29,997 bases of DNA from Chara braunii (Eukaryota > Streptophyta > Charophyceae > Charales > Characeae), in the NCBI GenBank assembly GCA_003427395.1, contig BFEA01000299.1, positions 1,067,157-1,097,153 on the forward strand, read 5' to 3'. Below, in pieces: positions 10,078 to 19,948 of the stretch. The translations under genes were made by a program, and so were the position numbers. Under the pieces are notes generated by a model. The model made no database searches, was not told the origin of the DNA, and worked only from the letters and a program-made list of their open reading frames with translations. Within the stretch, counting starts at the first letter, position 1. Every line of letters begins with the position of its first letter.

Positions 10078-11557
10078 TTTCCACTTTCAATACAACAATA
10101 AATAAAAGACAACAACTGAGTATGCAGCGATATACAGTTTCCTTCAGACACTCAGAAATCGTTGCTATCTCAGACACAGAGGTAGGTGGGTGTGTGGGCA
10201 ACAAGCAGTTTGGGTTGGAACGGTTCTCTGGGGTCAGGTGTCAGATAGACAGTTGGTCCAGCAAAATCATTCACACGATTTCCTTTTACTGACCCTGTAC
10301 GACACTCGAGTTAGTAGACACAGTCCACTACTCTTCCAGAGAAACACTAGATTTCCAGAGCCCATTAGAAAACAAAAGTAATCAGTGAGAATGATAGAAG
10401 ATGGCAAGTACAGGCAAAAATGATCAAACAAGTAGAGTGATTCAATTAGAGACCCTGAATCCTAGCCCAGACTTCGATTTCGGCCCTGATGACTCTGACA
10501 GCCATACCCTAGGGTATGGCGAAGTACAGTATTCACTGTTTCCAGTGAAATACTGCAAATCCAATCACGCGCTTCTACACTACTGACAATTTTAGGATTG
10601 CGATTCACTGGCAACTGACAGAATTGAATTCTGACGGACAGAATTGGAGTTATGACTGACCCTAGCTAGCGCAGTCTATAATTAGACTCAGCGCAAAACT
10701 ACAATTCACAGTATCTCTACTTTTCCAGTACAGAGTTCACAGTCTGAGCATCCCAGATCAATCGCAATATAGTCAGGCAGTCTCAGAACAATTTTTGATG
10801 CAAAAGAGTCAACAGAGGGTTAAAAATGAGCAGAGGAAGGTAGGGGAGAGATGGCTAAGGCTGTCATGCAGTCTGCGATTTTCACATTCAGTCACTAACA
10901 GACAGATAGACCTTAGTTATTGACTAATCTAATCCTATCTGAATCGCTATACAGGTAGGTGCATGGAACGGACTCACTTTCAGAGTTTCTTGCAGAGCTG
11001 GGAGAAGATATGGCTATGGCAGACTGTTATCTGCACTTCGCCAATTTCTTCCAGATCTTCCTCCTTTGTCTTCCACGCACAGAACCACTTCAACCTTGTT
11101 GATCCTCTTCAAGATCCTGAGACGCTGCAACCCTTGCTGTCAGATTCTCTGAATCTAACCCTGTGGCACCCAAAACGCCAACTGGTAAAAATCTCGCCAC
11201 AGGACCTGAGATTCGTTGATGCTATAAATAGCCCCAGATGGGGTTATTTTCACCTGAGGATGGAGTCGCTCGGTGATCCCTGAAGTCCTTAGGGGTAATT
11301 CGCCACTCTGAGGCACTTCGCTATCCTGCCCTCAGGGTTGGCTATGCGAATTAGCCCTGTTCTCGCCACTTCCTGACAAGCGTCGTGACAGGCTCAGTGC
11401 GCTTGCTCAGTACAAGCACTGAACTCTTGAATTTCACCGCTTGAAATCTTCTTCCCTGCTGACTCAGTACTGGGGAAGATGAATCGCCATGAAGCTCTCG
11501 CCAGATGAAGAAGATGCCCCAATTGCGCTCTACCCTCAGTGCTCCAATTCCAATCCC
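10078..11557 (-). other. Long untranslated leader of minus element
   Basis: 1480 bp between the PBS and the gag ATG with no credible coding region. A TATAAATA at about 11223-11230 reads on the + strand, that is, antisense to the element. Whether it works as a promoter cannot be told from sequence. Confidence 0.6.
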
Positions 11558-11569
11558 GCTCTGATACCA
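11558..11569 (-). other. Primer-binding site, initiator tRNA-Met type
   Basis: On the minus strand this reads TGGTATCAGAGC, the standard plant PBS matching the 3' end of initiator tRNA-Met. It lies two bases inside the LTR end (ATAACA). The exact match fixes the element's orientation and the inner LTR border. Confidence 0.92.
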
Positions 11570-11571
11570 AC

Positions 11572-12577
11572 TGTTATGAACTTGGTTGTCTGACGAATTT
11601 CTCACCACTCACTCACACATAGGATCTGACACACGCCCATGCATGTACCAGGCAAGGGGGAGAGGAGACAGAGTCCAAACTGCACACAGACAGAGATAAG
11701 CAGCGGAATTCAACCATGCACAGATGGGGAGAAGACACACAGTGTTTCTCACTCTCTGACAAACTCCCAACAACCAATCACAAGAAAGAACCTGCGAGGA
11801 TAACAATTGGAATCACAGTGATGAGGAGCCAACTCAAACCAATAGTCGTTACAGAGCTTATCTCAATGTCTCGCCACAGTCAGAACTCCACACACCACCC
11901 ACTATCCTACACCCAGTTAGTAGCGCCACACTGAAACTGCCTCCCAGAGGCCAGCGCCAACCATCCAGATGAAGAAACCAGATGGCGATGAAGTCTTCAG
12001 TGCCGATGAGTAACTCTGACGAAGAAGAAGGTAGCTATGGCTGCCGCCACCCACATAGGCTTAGTGAAGAGCCTCAGAATAGCCCAGCCGATCGCAGATA
12101 CCCTCAGGGGTAGATGCGCAGAGAGTGCCCCAGCTATGGCAAGCTCTGAGGCTGGCTATGGCTGCTGTCCACGAGGAAGGTCTGCAGATGCCGCTTCAGA
12201 CAGTCGTCACCACCAACTCGCTTGGCTCCAGAACGCTGCAACGGGAAAATGAAAAAGCCAAAAGTCCCTAGCAGTCCTACGCTAACCTACTTGTAGATTC
12301 TACACTACTCTAGCCTAGGGCCTACCGGTACCGTTTCAGTTAGGGCCTACTCGGCCTCTACGAAACCGGTCCTACTGCTGCACTTAGGGCTCAGGGCCAC
12401 TTAGAGCCGGTAACTACTCGGCCCCTACTGCTGTTAGTCCCAGCTATTTTTAGAACAGCGGGCGGCCGTCAGTGCAACCCAAAAAAACACAGCGAAGCAC
12501 ACAGCACACAGCGGTACACTGTACAACCTCACAGTCAGTCTCGGCAGTCGAAATCAGCAAGTTATTGCACCCTCACA
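11572..12577 (-). repeat. 5' LTR of minus element
   Basis: The inner border is exact: ATAACA (minus strand) ends at 11572, next to the PBS. The outer border is inferred where homology to the LTR of element B begins (about 12578-12583), giving roughly 1.0 kb. A minus-strand start TGTGAGGG at 12577 would fit the TG...CA rule but is not proven. The outer 280 bp contain several AGGGCCTAC and CCGGT motifs. No second copy of this LTR is in the window. Confidence 0.6.
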
Positions 12578-12582
12578 AGATC

Positions 12583-13665
12583 GACCTGCCCTGAAACTCA
12601 GGCACCAGACCAGGGTTTTAGCTCAGGCCATTTTTGGCCTATTTTCAAGACAACCTTCGTTTGAGCTTCAACCCCAGGGCCTGGCACGCTTTGGCATTGG
12701 CAAGAGCAGCCTCCTGGACGGGCCAGCACTATATAAGACTGGCCCGCCCTGCAGGCTGCAGGTAGTTCCTAGGTACTTCCCAGGCACTTCACGTGCACTT
12801 CAGGAGGCAGGAGGTAGTCTTCAGGATTCGGCAGCAGCACTCTGGAGGAGTGCTGCAGGAGTAGTAGCAGCGTTAGCAGTAGTCTTCAACACTGGGCGCT
12901 AGTAGCGTTAGCAGTAGTCTTCAGCGCTGGGCGCCATAGCAGCTAGAGTAGTACTAAAGAGAGAGAGACTGGGCAGAGGCCAGGGGACTTACCTGCAACG
13001 CCATCGCTCCAGCTTCGTCTTTGAGGTACCTGCAGCACAACGCCATCTTCACAGGTTAGTACCTGGCATAAGAGAGAGAAAGAGAGTTCTTCTTCGTCCT
13101 CTTCTCAGTCCACCATCTCCTTCTCACCCTCTCGCTACCTAACTTCACTGCATCAGCAGACTATGAGAGAGTGGGCTTGGTGACATTTGGATCCAGACTC
13201 GATATTGGGCTTCAAACATTTTGACGAGGGATTATTTGGGACTTGTAACAAAGACTTGGTGTTGACGACATTCCCATCTCTCCCCCTCTTCTTTGTCTGT
13301 TCCCCTCCACTTCGTATGTGCATGATTTGGACCTGGCACATTCTCCCTGTGTGTAGCGCCAGGCTCCTTCACAATCTGTGATGAGGATGATGTATGTTTG
13401 GTCTGCGTTGCAACATTGATTGGGCTAGTCATTGGTGTTCTAGCATTCTGCTGCGCTGTCTTGCACTACGTGATAGAGGTCAGTCCCGGTCAGGTCAGGA
13501 CTTGTATCTAAGTCTTCCACTGCGCTATAAAGCACCATTCTTGTATGTATCGGAATGCACACTGCTTGTCGAGATTCTACTCGCATTGCATTGTCCATTC
13601 AGTCCTTTTTATCACATTGCGGATCCTCGGTTTATTATGTACATCGCCCAACTGGGCATGTAACA
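12583..13665 (+). repeat. LTR of element B (5' truncated)
   Basis: Homology to the LTRs of A and C begins at ACCTGCCCTGAAACTCAGG and runs to GTAACA (13660-13665). About 200 bp of U3 including the TGTTAC end are missing. It is the only one of the three LTRs with a clear TATA box. A 35-bp tandem duplication (12872-12906 and 12907-12941, core AGCAGTAGTCTTCA) also occurs in A and is degenerate in C. Confidence 0.85.
12730..12737 (+). promoter_or_regulatory. TATA box in LTR of element B
   Basis: TATATAAG lies inside the 12-nt loop of a perfect 7-bp inverted repeat, GGGCCAG (12720-12726) and CTGGCCC (12739-12745). It is the likely Pol II core promoter of the LTR. The equivalent 20 bp are absent from LTR A and no equivalent is seen in LTR C. 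Confidence 0.65.
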
Positions 13666-13667
13666 GT

Positions 13668-13679
13668 TGGTATCGGAAC
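13668..13679 (+). other. Primer-binding site of element B
   Basis: TGGTATCGGAAC, two bases after the LTR end. It matches the plant initiator tRNA-Met PBS (TGGTATCAGAGC) at 10 of 12 positions. Element C carries the same variant. Confidence 0.85.
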
Positions 13680-13680
13680 A

Positions 13681-13721
13681 CCGCACGTGAATCAGGACAA
13701 CCTGATCTGACACGTGTGCGG
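13681..13721 (+). other. Conserved stem-loop just after the PBS (B)
   Basis: Outer arms CCGCACGTG (13681-13689) and CACGTGTGCGG (13711-13721) pair with a 2-nt bulge. They enclose an inner hairpin ATCAGG-ACAA-CCTGAT (13691-13706). The same structure occurs in element C at 16212-16252 with all paired bases identical. Its place in the leader suggests a role in RNA packaging, dimerisation or primer binding (inference). Confidence 0.55.
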
Positions 13722-13789
13722 GGACTGAGTAGCCGATTAGTCTTGATTGATTGATTAGAGCACACTAGTTAGCCCCCAAAATCACGATT

Positions 13790-14300
13790 TCCTCACTGCC
13801 GAAAATCGAAATTTTTTTATTTTCTAAGTTTTCTTGGATTTTGTTTTCTCGCTATTTCTGTTGTGGAAAATCGGAATAGCACAACATCTGAAATTTCCGA
13901 TTTCGTTTTTCTTTTGAAAATTCGAAATTTCGTTGTTGAAAATCCGGAATATCTTTTTTTCGAAAATTTTGATTTCCTTTGCAATTTCCCGTTATTTGGA
14001 AATTCGGAGTAATTTTTTCCGAAATTCGTTTTTTTTAAAAACGGTACGGGAAATCCCTCTTGTAGTTATCACTCTCCAAACTGCGCGTACTCTCATCTGA
14101 GTAATTCCGAAATTGTTTTTGTGCTTTATTTTCGGAATTCTTTTATCGGAAAATCATTTGCGGTCTGAACGTTCGAATTTTTTTCTCATTGGTAATTTCG
14201 CACTTCAAGGGAAATTGGGAGGCCTACTGAACTTGCAAACGAGTATTTTTTCTTTTTCTCGAATTTTTTTGCAAAGTTCAAACTTTTCTTTTTTTGATTA
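13790..14300 (+). other. AT-rich leader of element B
   Basis: About 500 bp of T runs and shuffled GAAATTTCG / CGAAAATTCG words, in sharp contrast to the GC-balanced LTR and gag. The homologous region in C is 16310-16860. The island ACGGGAAATCCCTC is kept in both. No open frame is conserved between the two. Confidence 0.6.
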
Positions 14301-14407
14301 GTGGCTCCTTATCTGGGCGATTTATCCCACCCCTCCCCACCTATGTTGTTGCCCACTTTGGTCTTCTCTATCTGCCTTCGGGTACCCCCTGCGGCGGCAT
14401 TGGTGAG

Positions 14408-14530
14408 TTGCCACGTCAGCAGGCCACGTCAGCGGGCCACATCAGCAGGACACGTCAGCAGGACACGACAGCAAGACACGGCAGCAGTGCCACGTCAGCA
14501 ACCAGTCACCGCAGCAGCAGGTCACGTCAG
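14408..14530 (+). repeat. 13-bp CACGTCA box array (B)
   Basis: About 8 imperfect copies of a 13-bp unit, CACGTCAGCAGGM, immediately upstream of gag. The opposite strand reads GCTGACGTGG, a plant bZIP-type C/G-box hybrid site. The array recurs at the same place in element C. Confidence 0.7.
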
Positions 14531-14563
14531 TGCATGGTGCTCACCCAGTGAAAGACAAGCGGC

Positions 14564-14974
14564 ATGGAGCAGCAGCCAGGTGAGACTACCGAGGCCTATG
14601 AGACCCGCATGCTGGATATGGTAGCAGGGTTCAAGCAACGGGCAGCTGCGGCAACATCCACACGTAAGAAGGAAGATGAGGAAGCCAAGGAACAACGCCG
14701 CCTCGCCGAACAGCAGCGATAGGAGGACACTGAGGCAGCAAGGAAGGCCGCAAACGAACGCCGTCGACTACGCCGAAACAAAATCCTCGAATGCGAGGGG
14801 GAAATCGAGGTGATCGCCGGCGAATGGGCAGTTTCTGCTGAAGAGGAGGGTGCCCCCCCTGCTGTGCGTGGCCTTGCAACCACAATCGAACACGTGAGTG
14901 ACTTGGTCACCACCTGTGCAGCACAGCAAGAGGACATCCTCTGCGTGGATACCCTGGTCCGGAAGCAGGCTCGA
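14564..14974 (+). pseudogene. gag: N-terminal gag fragment of element B
   Basis: ATG at 14564 is the first in frame after the box array. The frame reads 52 codons to TAG (14720-14722) and stays open on to the LTR of C at 14975. The peptide is Lys/Glu/Arg/Gln-rich and probably coiled coil (RKKEDEEAKEQRRLAEQQR, then ARKAANERRRLRRN). It aligns with gag of element C: RMLDMVAGFKQRA with LMLAWSTETKKRA, and TTCAAQQEDIL with LATCIT-stop-QEDIH. The TAG in B aligns with a Gln codon in C, and the first TAG of C aligns with a Gln codon in B, so both stops are Gln-to-amber changes. The C-terminal part is absent because C interrupts it. Confidence 0.8.
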
Positions 14975-16196
14975 TGTTACATGCTGTGCCTGCACACGAG
15001 GGCCATTTTCCAGGCCCTGCGGCTGAAAGCCTGAAATTCAGGCTAAAGGCCTGAAAACCAGGGCCTACTGGCCCCGTGACTGTTCAGCCTGAAAGCCTGA
15101 AAACAGGGGCCTATAGTCCCTGTGTCGCTTCAGACTAAGAATGGCAATAGACTTTTTAGCCTGAAACGAAGGGCCATTTTCGGTCGTTCATCAGAACGCC
15201 CGGCCCTGAAACTCAAACACCGAACCAGGGTTTCGGGAACAGGCTATTCTTAGCCTGTTCCCCACGCCAGCCTCACCAGCTGCTGCAGCCAGCCCCTGGC
15301 ACACTTTGGCATTGGCAAGAGCAGCCTCCTCGGCCTGGCTCGCCCTTCAGGCAGTCAGGAGGCAGGCCGAGGTAGTACATAGGGACTTCCCATGCACTTC
15401 ACGGGCAGGCAGGAGGCAGTAGTAGTCTTCAGGATTCGGCCGCAGCACTCTGGAGGGAGCGCTGCAGGAGTCGTAGTAGCGTTAGCCTTTAGTCTTCAGC
15501 GTTGGGCGCAGTAGATCGCTGTAGTCTCCAGCGCTTGGGCGGAGGCCAGAGGTACTTACCTACAGCGCCGTTGCTCCAGCTTCGTCTTCGAGGTACCTGC
15601 AGCACAGCGCCAACATCACAGGTTAGTTCCTGGCTCGTAACAAAGAGAGAGTTCTTCTTCCTCTTCTCAGTCCACCATCTCCCTCTCACCCTCTCATCAT
15701 GTGACTTCACTGCATCTGCAGACGACGAGAGAAGAGAGAAAGAGCTTGGTGACATTGGATCCAGACTCGACTTTTGGACTTCAGACATTGCAACGAGGGA
15801 TTATCTGGGACTTGTGACAAAGACTTGGTGTAGACGACATTCCCATCTCTCCCTCTCCTCTCTGTCTGATTCCCTCCTCTTCGTCTGTGTATGTCTGGAC
15901 CTGGCGCTTTCTTCCTGTGTACAGCGCCAGGCTCCTTCACACCTGGTGATGGCTACGATGTCTGTTTGGTCTGCGTTCAAACATTGATTGGGCTAGTCAT
16001 TAGCATTCTAGCATTTTGCTTTGCTATCTGATACTATGTGAATGAGGTCAGTCCCGGTCAGGCCAGGATTTGTATCAAAGTCTTCCCTGCGCTATTCAGC
16101 ACCATCTTGTATGTATTAGAATGCACCTTGCTTGTTGAGATTCTACTTGCACTGCATTGTCCATTCGGTCCTTTTCGCCCAACTGGGCATGTAACA
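14975..16196 (+). repeat. LTR of element C (5' LTR, complete)
   Basis: 1222 bp from TGTTAC (14975-14980) to GTAACA (16191-16196). U3 carries the perfect 12-bp hairpin GGGAACAGGCTA-TTCT-TAGCCTGTTCCC (15235-15262). Near the 3' end it lacks about 35 bp present in A and B, between CCTTTTC and GCCCAACTGGG. No TATA box is seen at the position used in B. Confidence 0.9.
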
Positions 16197-16198
16197 GT

Positions 16199-16210
16199 TG
16201 GTATCGGAAC
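16199..16210 (+). other. Primer-binding site of element C
   Basis: TGGTATCGGAAC two bases after the LTR, identical to that of B. The CCGCACGTG/CACGTGTGCGG stem-loop follows at 16212-16252. Confidence 0.85.
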
Positions 16211-16309
16211 GCCGCACGTGAATCAGGACAACCTGATCTGACACGTGTGCGGGGACTAGATAGCTGATTAGTCTTTATTGATTGATTAGAGCACACTAGT
16301 TAGACCCCA

Positions 16310-16860
16310 AAATCAAGATTTTGACCTTACTGCCGAAAATCAAATTTTTTTTTTTTTTCTTGGATTTTGTTTTCTCGCTATTCTGTTGTAGAAAATCGTA
16401 ATAGCGCAACATCTGAAATTCCCATTTTCGTTTTTTCCTCTGAAAATTCGAAATTTCGTTGTTGAAAATCCGGAATATTCTTCTTTTCGAAAATTTCGAT
16501 TTCCTGTTGCATTTCCCGTTACTTAGAAATTCAGAATATCTTTTTTTTTCGAATTTCATTTTTCTGGAAACAGTACGGGAAATCCCTCCTGCAGGTATTA
16601 TTTTCCAAACTGCGAATACTCTCATCCGAGTAAGTCCGAATACTTTATTTCTTTTCGAAATTTTTTTTTCGCAGTTCTAGGATTCTGTTAGTCAGTTCTA
16701 TAAATCATTTGCAGTCTGAAGTCGAATTTTTTTTTCTCTCATTGATCATTTCGAACTTCAAGGGAGGCCGGGAGACCTACAGAACTTGCAAAAGTCGGGA
16801 TTTTTATTTTTCGAATTTCTTTTTGCAAAGTTCGAACTTTTTTTTTTTTTGATTAGTGGC
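16310..16860 (+). other. AT-rich leader of element C
   Basis: Homologous to 13790-14300 and made of the same GAAATTTCG-type words and T runs. No gene is seen. Frames open here are low complexity. Confidence 0.6.
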
Positions 16861-16973
16861 TCCTTATCTGTGCGATTCTTCCCACCCAACCTCCCCATCT
16901 GTGTTGTTGCCCCCTCTGGCCTTACCTTCTCTACCTATCTCCGGGTACCCCCTGCGACGGCATTGGTGAGTTG

Positions 16974-17103
16974 CCACGTCAGCAGGCCATGTTAGCAGAC
17001 TACGTCAACAGGACACGCCAGCAGACCACGTCAGCAGGACACGTCAGCAGGACACGTCAACAGGCCACGTCAGCCGACAGAGCAGGAAATACCACGTCAG
17101 CAG
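16974..17103 (+). repeat. 13-bp CACGTCA box array (C)
   Basis: About 10 imperfect copies of CACGTCAGCAGGM and variants just upstream of gag, as in B. Several units have C-to-T or A changes (CATGTTAGC, TACGTCAAC). Confidence 0.7.
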
Positions 17104-17127
17104 GCCCCCGACCTGGTATATGCTGTT

Positions 17128-18620
17128 GTGGTCACAAACACCCGTCATAGACCAGAGGTCCGGAGAAGCAGACGAGGCCTGATGCTGGCTTGGAGTACTG
17201 AAACAAAGAAACGGGCAGATGACGCAGCAACAGCAGCGAAGAGGAAGGCAGAGGATGCCGAGCAGGCACGTCTGCTGGCACTTGAACAACAACACCAGCA
17301 TGACGAGGCAGCAACAAGGGCTGCCGATGAAGAAAGAAACCAACGTCGTGAGAAGATATTTAGCGGAGAGCAGACTTTGCTCACAATGGCAACGACATGG
17401 CAGACCGAGGCCGAGAATGGCAAGTTGGAGGATTGCGAAAACAAGATCGCTCTCCTCCTCTCGCATCTCAGAGACCTCCTGGCAACCTGCATTACATAGC
17501 AGGAGGATATCCACAGCCTCGACGACTCGCTAGCTCAAGTACAAGGCCGCCTTCAGCAGCTGGAGCAGCGACCTGTCGCCGCCCCCAATGCAAGCTCTTC
17601 CAATACCTCCGATCGGCTCGAAGCGTTGGAGATGGACGTCGACTCCCTCAAGGATGGCGTGCAGTTATAGCAGACCGCAACGCAACAGTTGCAACAGCGG
17701 ATCTGTACTACCGCCAATACCTCAAGTTCGGAACCGCGCGAGACATCTCCAAAGTTTGACGGGCAGGAGATCTTCTGCGACTCGATGAAGACAGATCCGG
17801 TTCCATGGTTCCGCAAGTTCGAGCTCACGCTGCAGCTACACAACGTCAAAGAACACAAGCACCACGCATACTTGTACTCTCGCTCAGGGGGCGCGTGCCA
17901 GGCTTGGTTGGACAACCTCTTGTCCAAGTACGGAGTGGTAGCTAACGACTTGCACACCAAGATCAGTTGGGGTGATCTGAAGGCGGCGTAGCACAAGCGG
18001 TTCCAAGTCGAGCCGCCGGAGATCAAGGCTATGGACAAACTCATGGTCTTCGAGCAAGGCACACTGCCGAGTACCGACTGGATCGCCGAGTACCAACGCT
18101 TGACGTCAGTCCCAGACATCCAGATGGGCTTCAAAGCCATCCGCCACTACTTCATCTTAAGGTCCTGTCCGGCATTAAGCAATGCCCTGACTCACGTCGA
18201 GGACACCTTGACGACAACGGCGGAACTTTTTGACAAGGCCGCGCAGATTTTCATCACGAACAAGGAAGCTAAGAACCTGCGTTCGTCCGCAGCAGGCCCG
18301 AGCAGAGACCAGCTTGGCCAAGAGTGGTCGTGGTCGCGGCGGCAACGCCGTTTGACCAAACCAGCGAGGCTGTGTCTGCTAGTGAAGGGGACAGACTCGC
18401 AGCTGCCCGGGAAGGTGGCCGCCCCGGCAGAGGTCGAGGACGCGGCAAGACGAAGACACACACCGCATCTAGCCCCGGGCCTGGCGCAGCAGCTCCAGCC
18501 CCTTGGTCCCAATATGGCATCTCCGAGCAAGCATTCAAGGCGCGCACGAGATTCCACTATTGCCTATGGTGCAACAGTGATCTTCATCAGACACTGGCCT
18601 GCCCATTGAAAGGCAAGGGC
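17128..18620 (+). pseudogene. gag: Gag of element C with intact CCHC zinc knuckle
   Basis: This encodes the structural Gag of the A/B/C family. The N-terminal part is Ala/Glu/Lys/Arg-rich and coiled-coil-like (AKRKAEDAEQARLLALEQQ). ATG at 17182 aligns with an internal Met of B, and the true start seems lost. The capsid-like part reads PKFDGQEIFCDSMKTDPVPW, then LQLHNVKEHKHHAYLYSRSG, then WIAEYQRLTSVPDIQMGFK. TAG codons at 17497, 17668 and 17989 interrupt one continuous frame. A frameshift at about 18290-18324 leads into an Arg/Gly-rich stretch (GGRPGRGRGRGKTK) and the zinc knuckle CLWCNSDLHQTLAC at 18561-18602. That is an exact C-x2-C-x4-H-x4-C, the RNA-binding nucleocapsid motif. Confidence 0.9.
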
Positions 18621-18779
18621 AAACAGGGAAACTGGGCACCGCCGAGAGTGACTCGACAACACTCTCGACGCCTCCGGAGGACTATGCTGCCTGGATCGTT
18701 CCTACGCTGGGTACTCAAGCTCAAGGACAAGAAGTGTGTGCGGTTTCTTCTCCGTCCGGCAGCGACGACATATCGTCTT

Positions 18780-19083
18780 CAAGTGGTTCTTCACGGGAAT
18801 CGATGCGCGAGTTCAACATAGAGGTATTGGACCCGCTCACGTCCAAGGACTTTGCATGGCTTCCTCTCCCGACCACGGGCCGCTTGTCGGGACCGCAATG
18901 CGCAACATATGCGCTCATCTCCACACTTACTTATCCTTCTATGCACCACCTTCGCCGACGGATGACGAAGTCGTGGTGGGGGACATCCTTGCGTATACTA
19001 CCAAGGTGGCCCGCGAGTTTCGCACACAGCGGTACAATGACAACAACGCACTGCTCATGTATGTCCGCATTCAAGTTGGGCAA
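18780..19083 (+). pseudogene. pol: Start of pol of element C, upstream of the protease
   Basis: Two frames carry the conserved-looking chain. EFNIEVLDPLTSKDFAWLPL runs to GRLSGPQCA, then after a frameshift near 18905 AHLHTYLSFYAPPSPTDDEV to LLMYVRIQVGQ. From its position after the nucleocapsid this should be the gag-pol linker leading into a DCGA-type protease. Before that motif the sequence changes at about 19083 to something unrelated, so the protease is not present here. Confidence 0.55.
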
Positions 19084-19237
19084 GTGCAGAGGCCAGGACT
19101 TTGTCCCATCTGGAAAGGTACAGCGGTATGACCTGAACCATGCCCAAAACCTCGGATTTGTCGGTCCCAAAATCCGCATATTTTGCAGATTTTGGGGCTG
19201 CAATCTGAGCATTCACATTGGGACCAGAAAAGTGGTG
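19084..19237. other. Unrelated sequence interrupting element C, with nested inverted repeats
   Basis: GGTCCCAA (19163-19170) and TTGGGACC (19218-19225) form an outer inverted repeat. Inside it CCAAAATC (19167-19174) and GATTTTGG (19188-19195) form another. It could be the end of a DNA transposon. The assembly gap follows at once. Confidence 0.4.
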
Positions 19238-19948
19238 NNNNNNNNNNNNNNNNNNNNNNNNNNNNNNNNNNNNNNNNNNNNNNNNNNNNNNNNNNNNNNN
19301 NNNNNNNNNNNNNNNNNNNNNNNNNNNNNNNNNNNNNNNNNNNNNNNNNNNNNNNNNNNNNNNNNNNNNNNNNNNNNNNNNNNNNNNNNNNNNNNNNNNN
19401 NNNNNNNNNNNNNNNNNNNNNNNNNNNNNNNNNNNNNNNNNNNNNNNNNNNNNNNNNNNNNNNNNNNNNNNNNNNNNNNNNNNNNNNNNNNNNNNNNNNN
19501 NNNNNNNNNNNNNNNNNNNNNNNNNNNNNNNNNNNNNNNNNNNNNNNNNNNNNNNNNNNNNNNNNNNNNNNNNNNNNNNNNNNNNNNNNNNNNNNNNNNN
19601 NNNNNNNNNNNNNNNNNNNNNNNNNNNNNNNNNNNNNNNNNNNNNNNNNNNNNNNNNNNNNNNNNNNNNNNNNNNNNNNNNNNNNNNNNNNNNNNNNNNN
19701 NNNNNNNNNNNNNNNNNNNNNNNNNNNNNNNNNNNNNNNNNNNNNNNNNNNNNNNNNNNNNNNNNNNNNNNNNNNNNNNNNNNNNNNNNNNNNNNNNNNN
19801 NNNNNNNNNNNNNNNNNNNNNNNNNNNNNNNNNNNNNNNNNNNNNNNNNNNNNNNNNNNNNNNNNNNNNNNNNNNNNNNNNNNNNNNNNNNNNNNNNNNN
19901 NNNNNNNNNNNNNNNNNNNNNNNNNNNNNNNNNNNNNNNNNNNNNNNN
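19238..19948. other. Assembly gap
   Basis: 711 n bases. AAGTGGTG occurs at 19230-19237 just before it and at 19955-19962 just after it. Reading frames spanning the gap are meaningless. Confidence 1.

Larger units (their letters stand above)
6774..12577 (-). mobile_element. Minus-strand Ty3/gypsy retrotransposon, 5' half
   Basis: Read on the minus strand: LTR (about 12577 to 11572), Met-type PBS (11569-11558), a 1.48-kb leader, gag (10077 to about 8510), protease (8575-8015) and RT (about 8094-6774). RNase H, integrase and the 3' LTR are missing, because homology stops at LPDPT near 6774. It differs in LTR, gag and pol from the A/B/C family, but shares the two-base spacing between LTR end and PBS and the LTR end ATAACA. 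Gag has two in-frame stops and pol two frameshifts, so it is dead. Confidence 0.85.
12583..14974 (+). mobile_element. Element B: LTR, leader and start of gag
   Basis: Same family as A and C. It consists of a 5'-truncated LTR, PBS, AT-rich leader, a CACGTCA box array and the first 137 codons of gag. It stops in gag exactly where the complete LTR of C begins, which fits insertion of C into B. The left end abuts the LTR of the minus element. Confidence 0.85.
14975..19083 (+). mobile_element. Element C: LTR, leader, gag and start of pol
   Basis: Third member of the A/B/C family, with a complete LTR, PBS, post-PBS stem-loop, AT-rich leader, CACGTCA box array, gag with zinc knuckle, and the pol region before the protease. 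Family homology ends at about 19083, within RIQVGQ. Three amber stops and at least two frameshifts show it is dead. If it inserted into B, the 5 bp before it (CTCGA, 14970-14974) should recur after its far LTR, which is not in the window. Confidence 0.85.

Noticed and set aside
12290-12580. Missing 5' part of LTR B
   Set aside because: It shares words such as GGGCCTAC with the U3 of A and C but does not align with them and has no TGTTAC start. It is assigned to the LTR of the minus element instead.
14720-17991. TAG read as glutamine (variant nuclear code)
   Set aside because: Several stops are clearly Gln-to-TAG, but TGA stops at likely Trp/Arg sites and frameshifts in the same elements point to decay.
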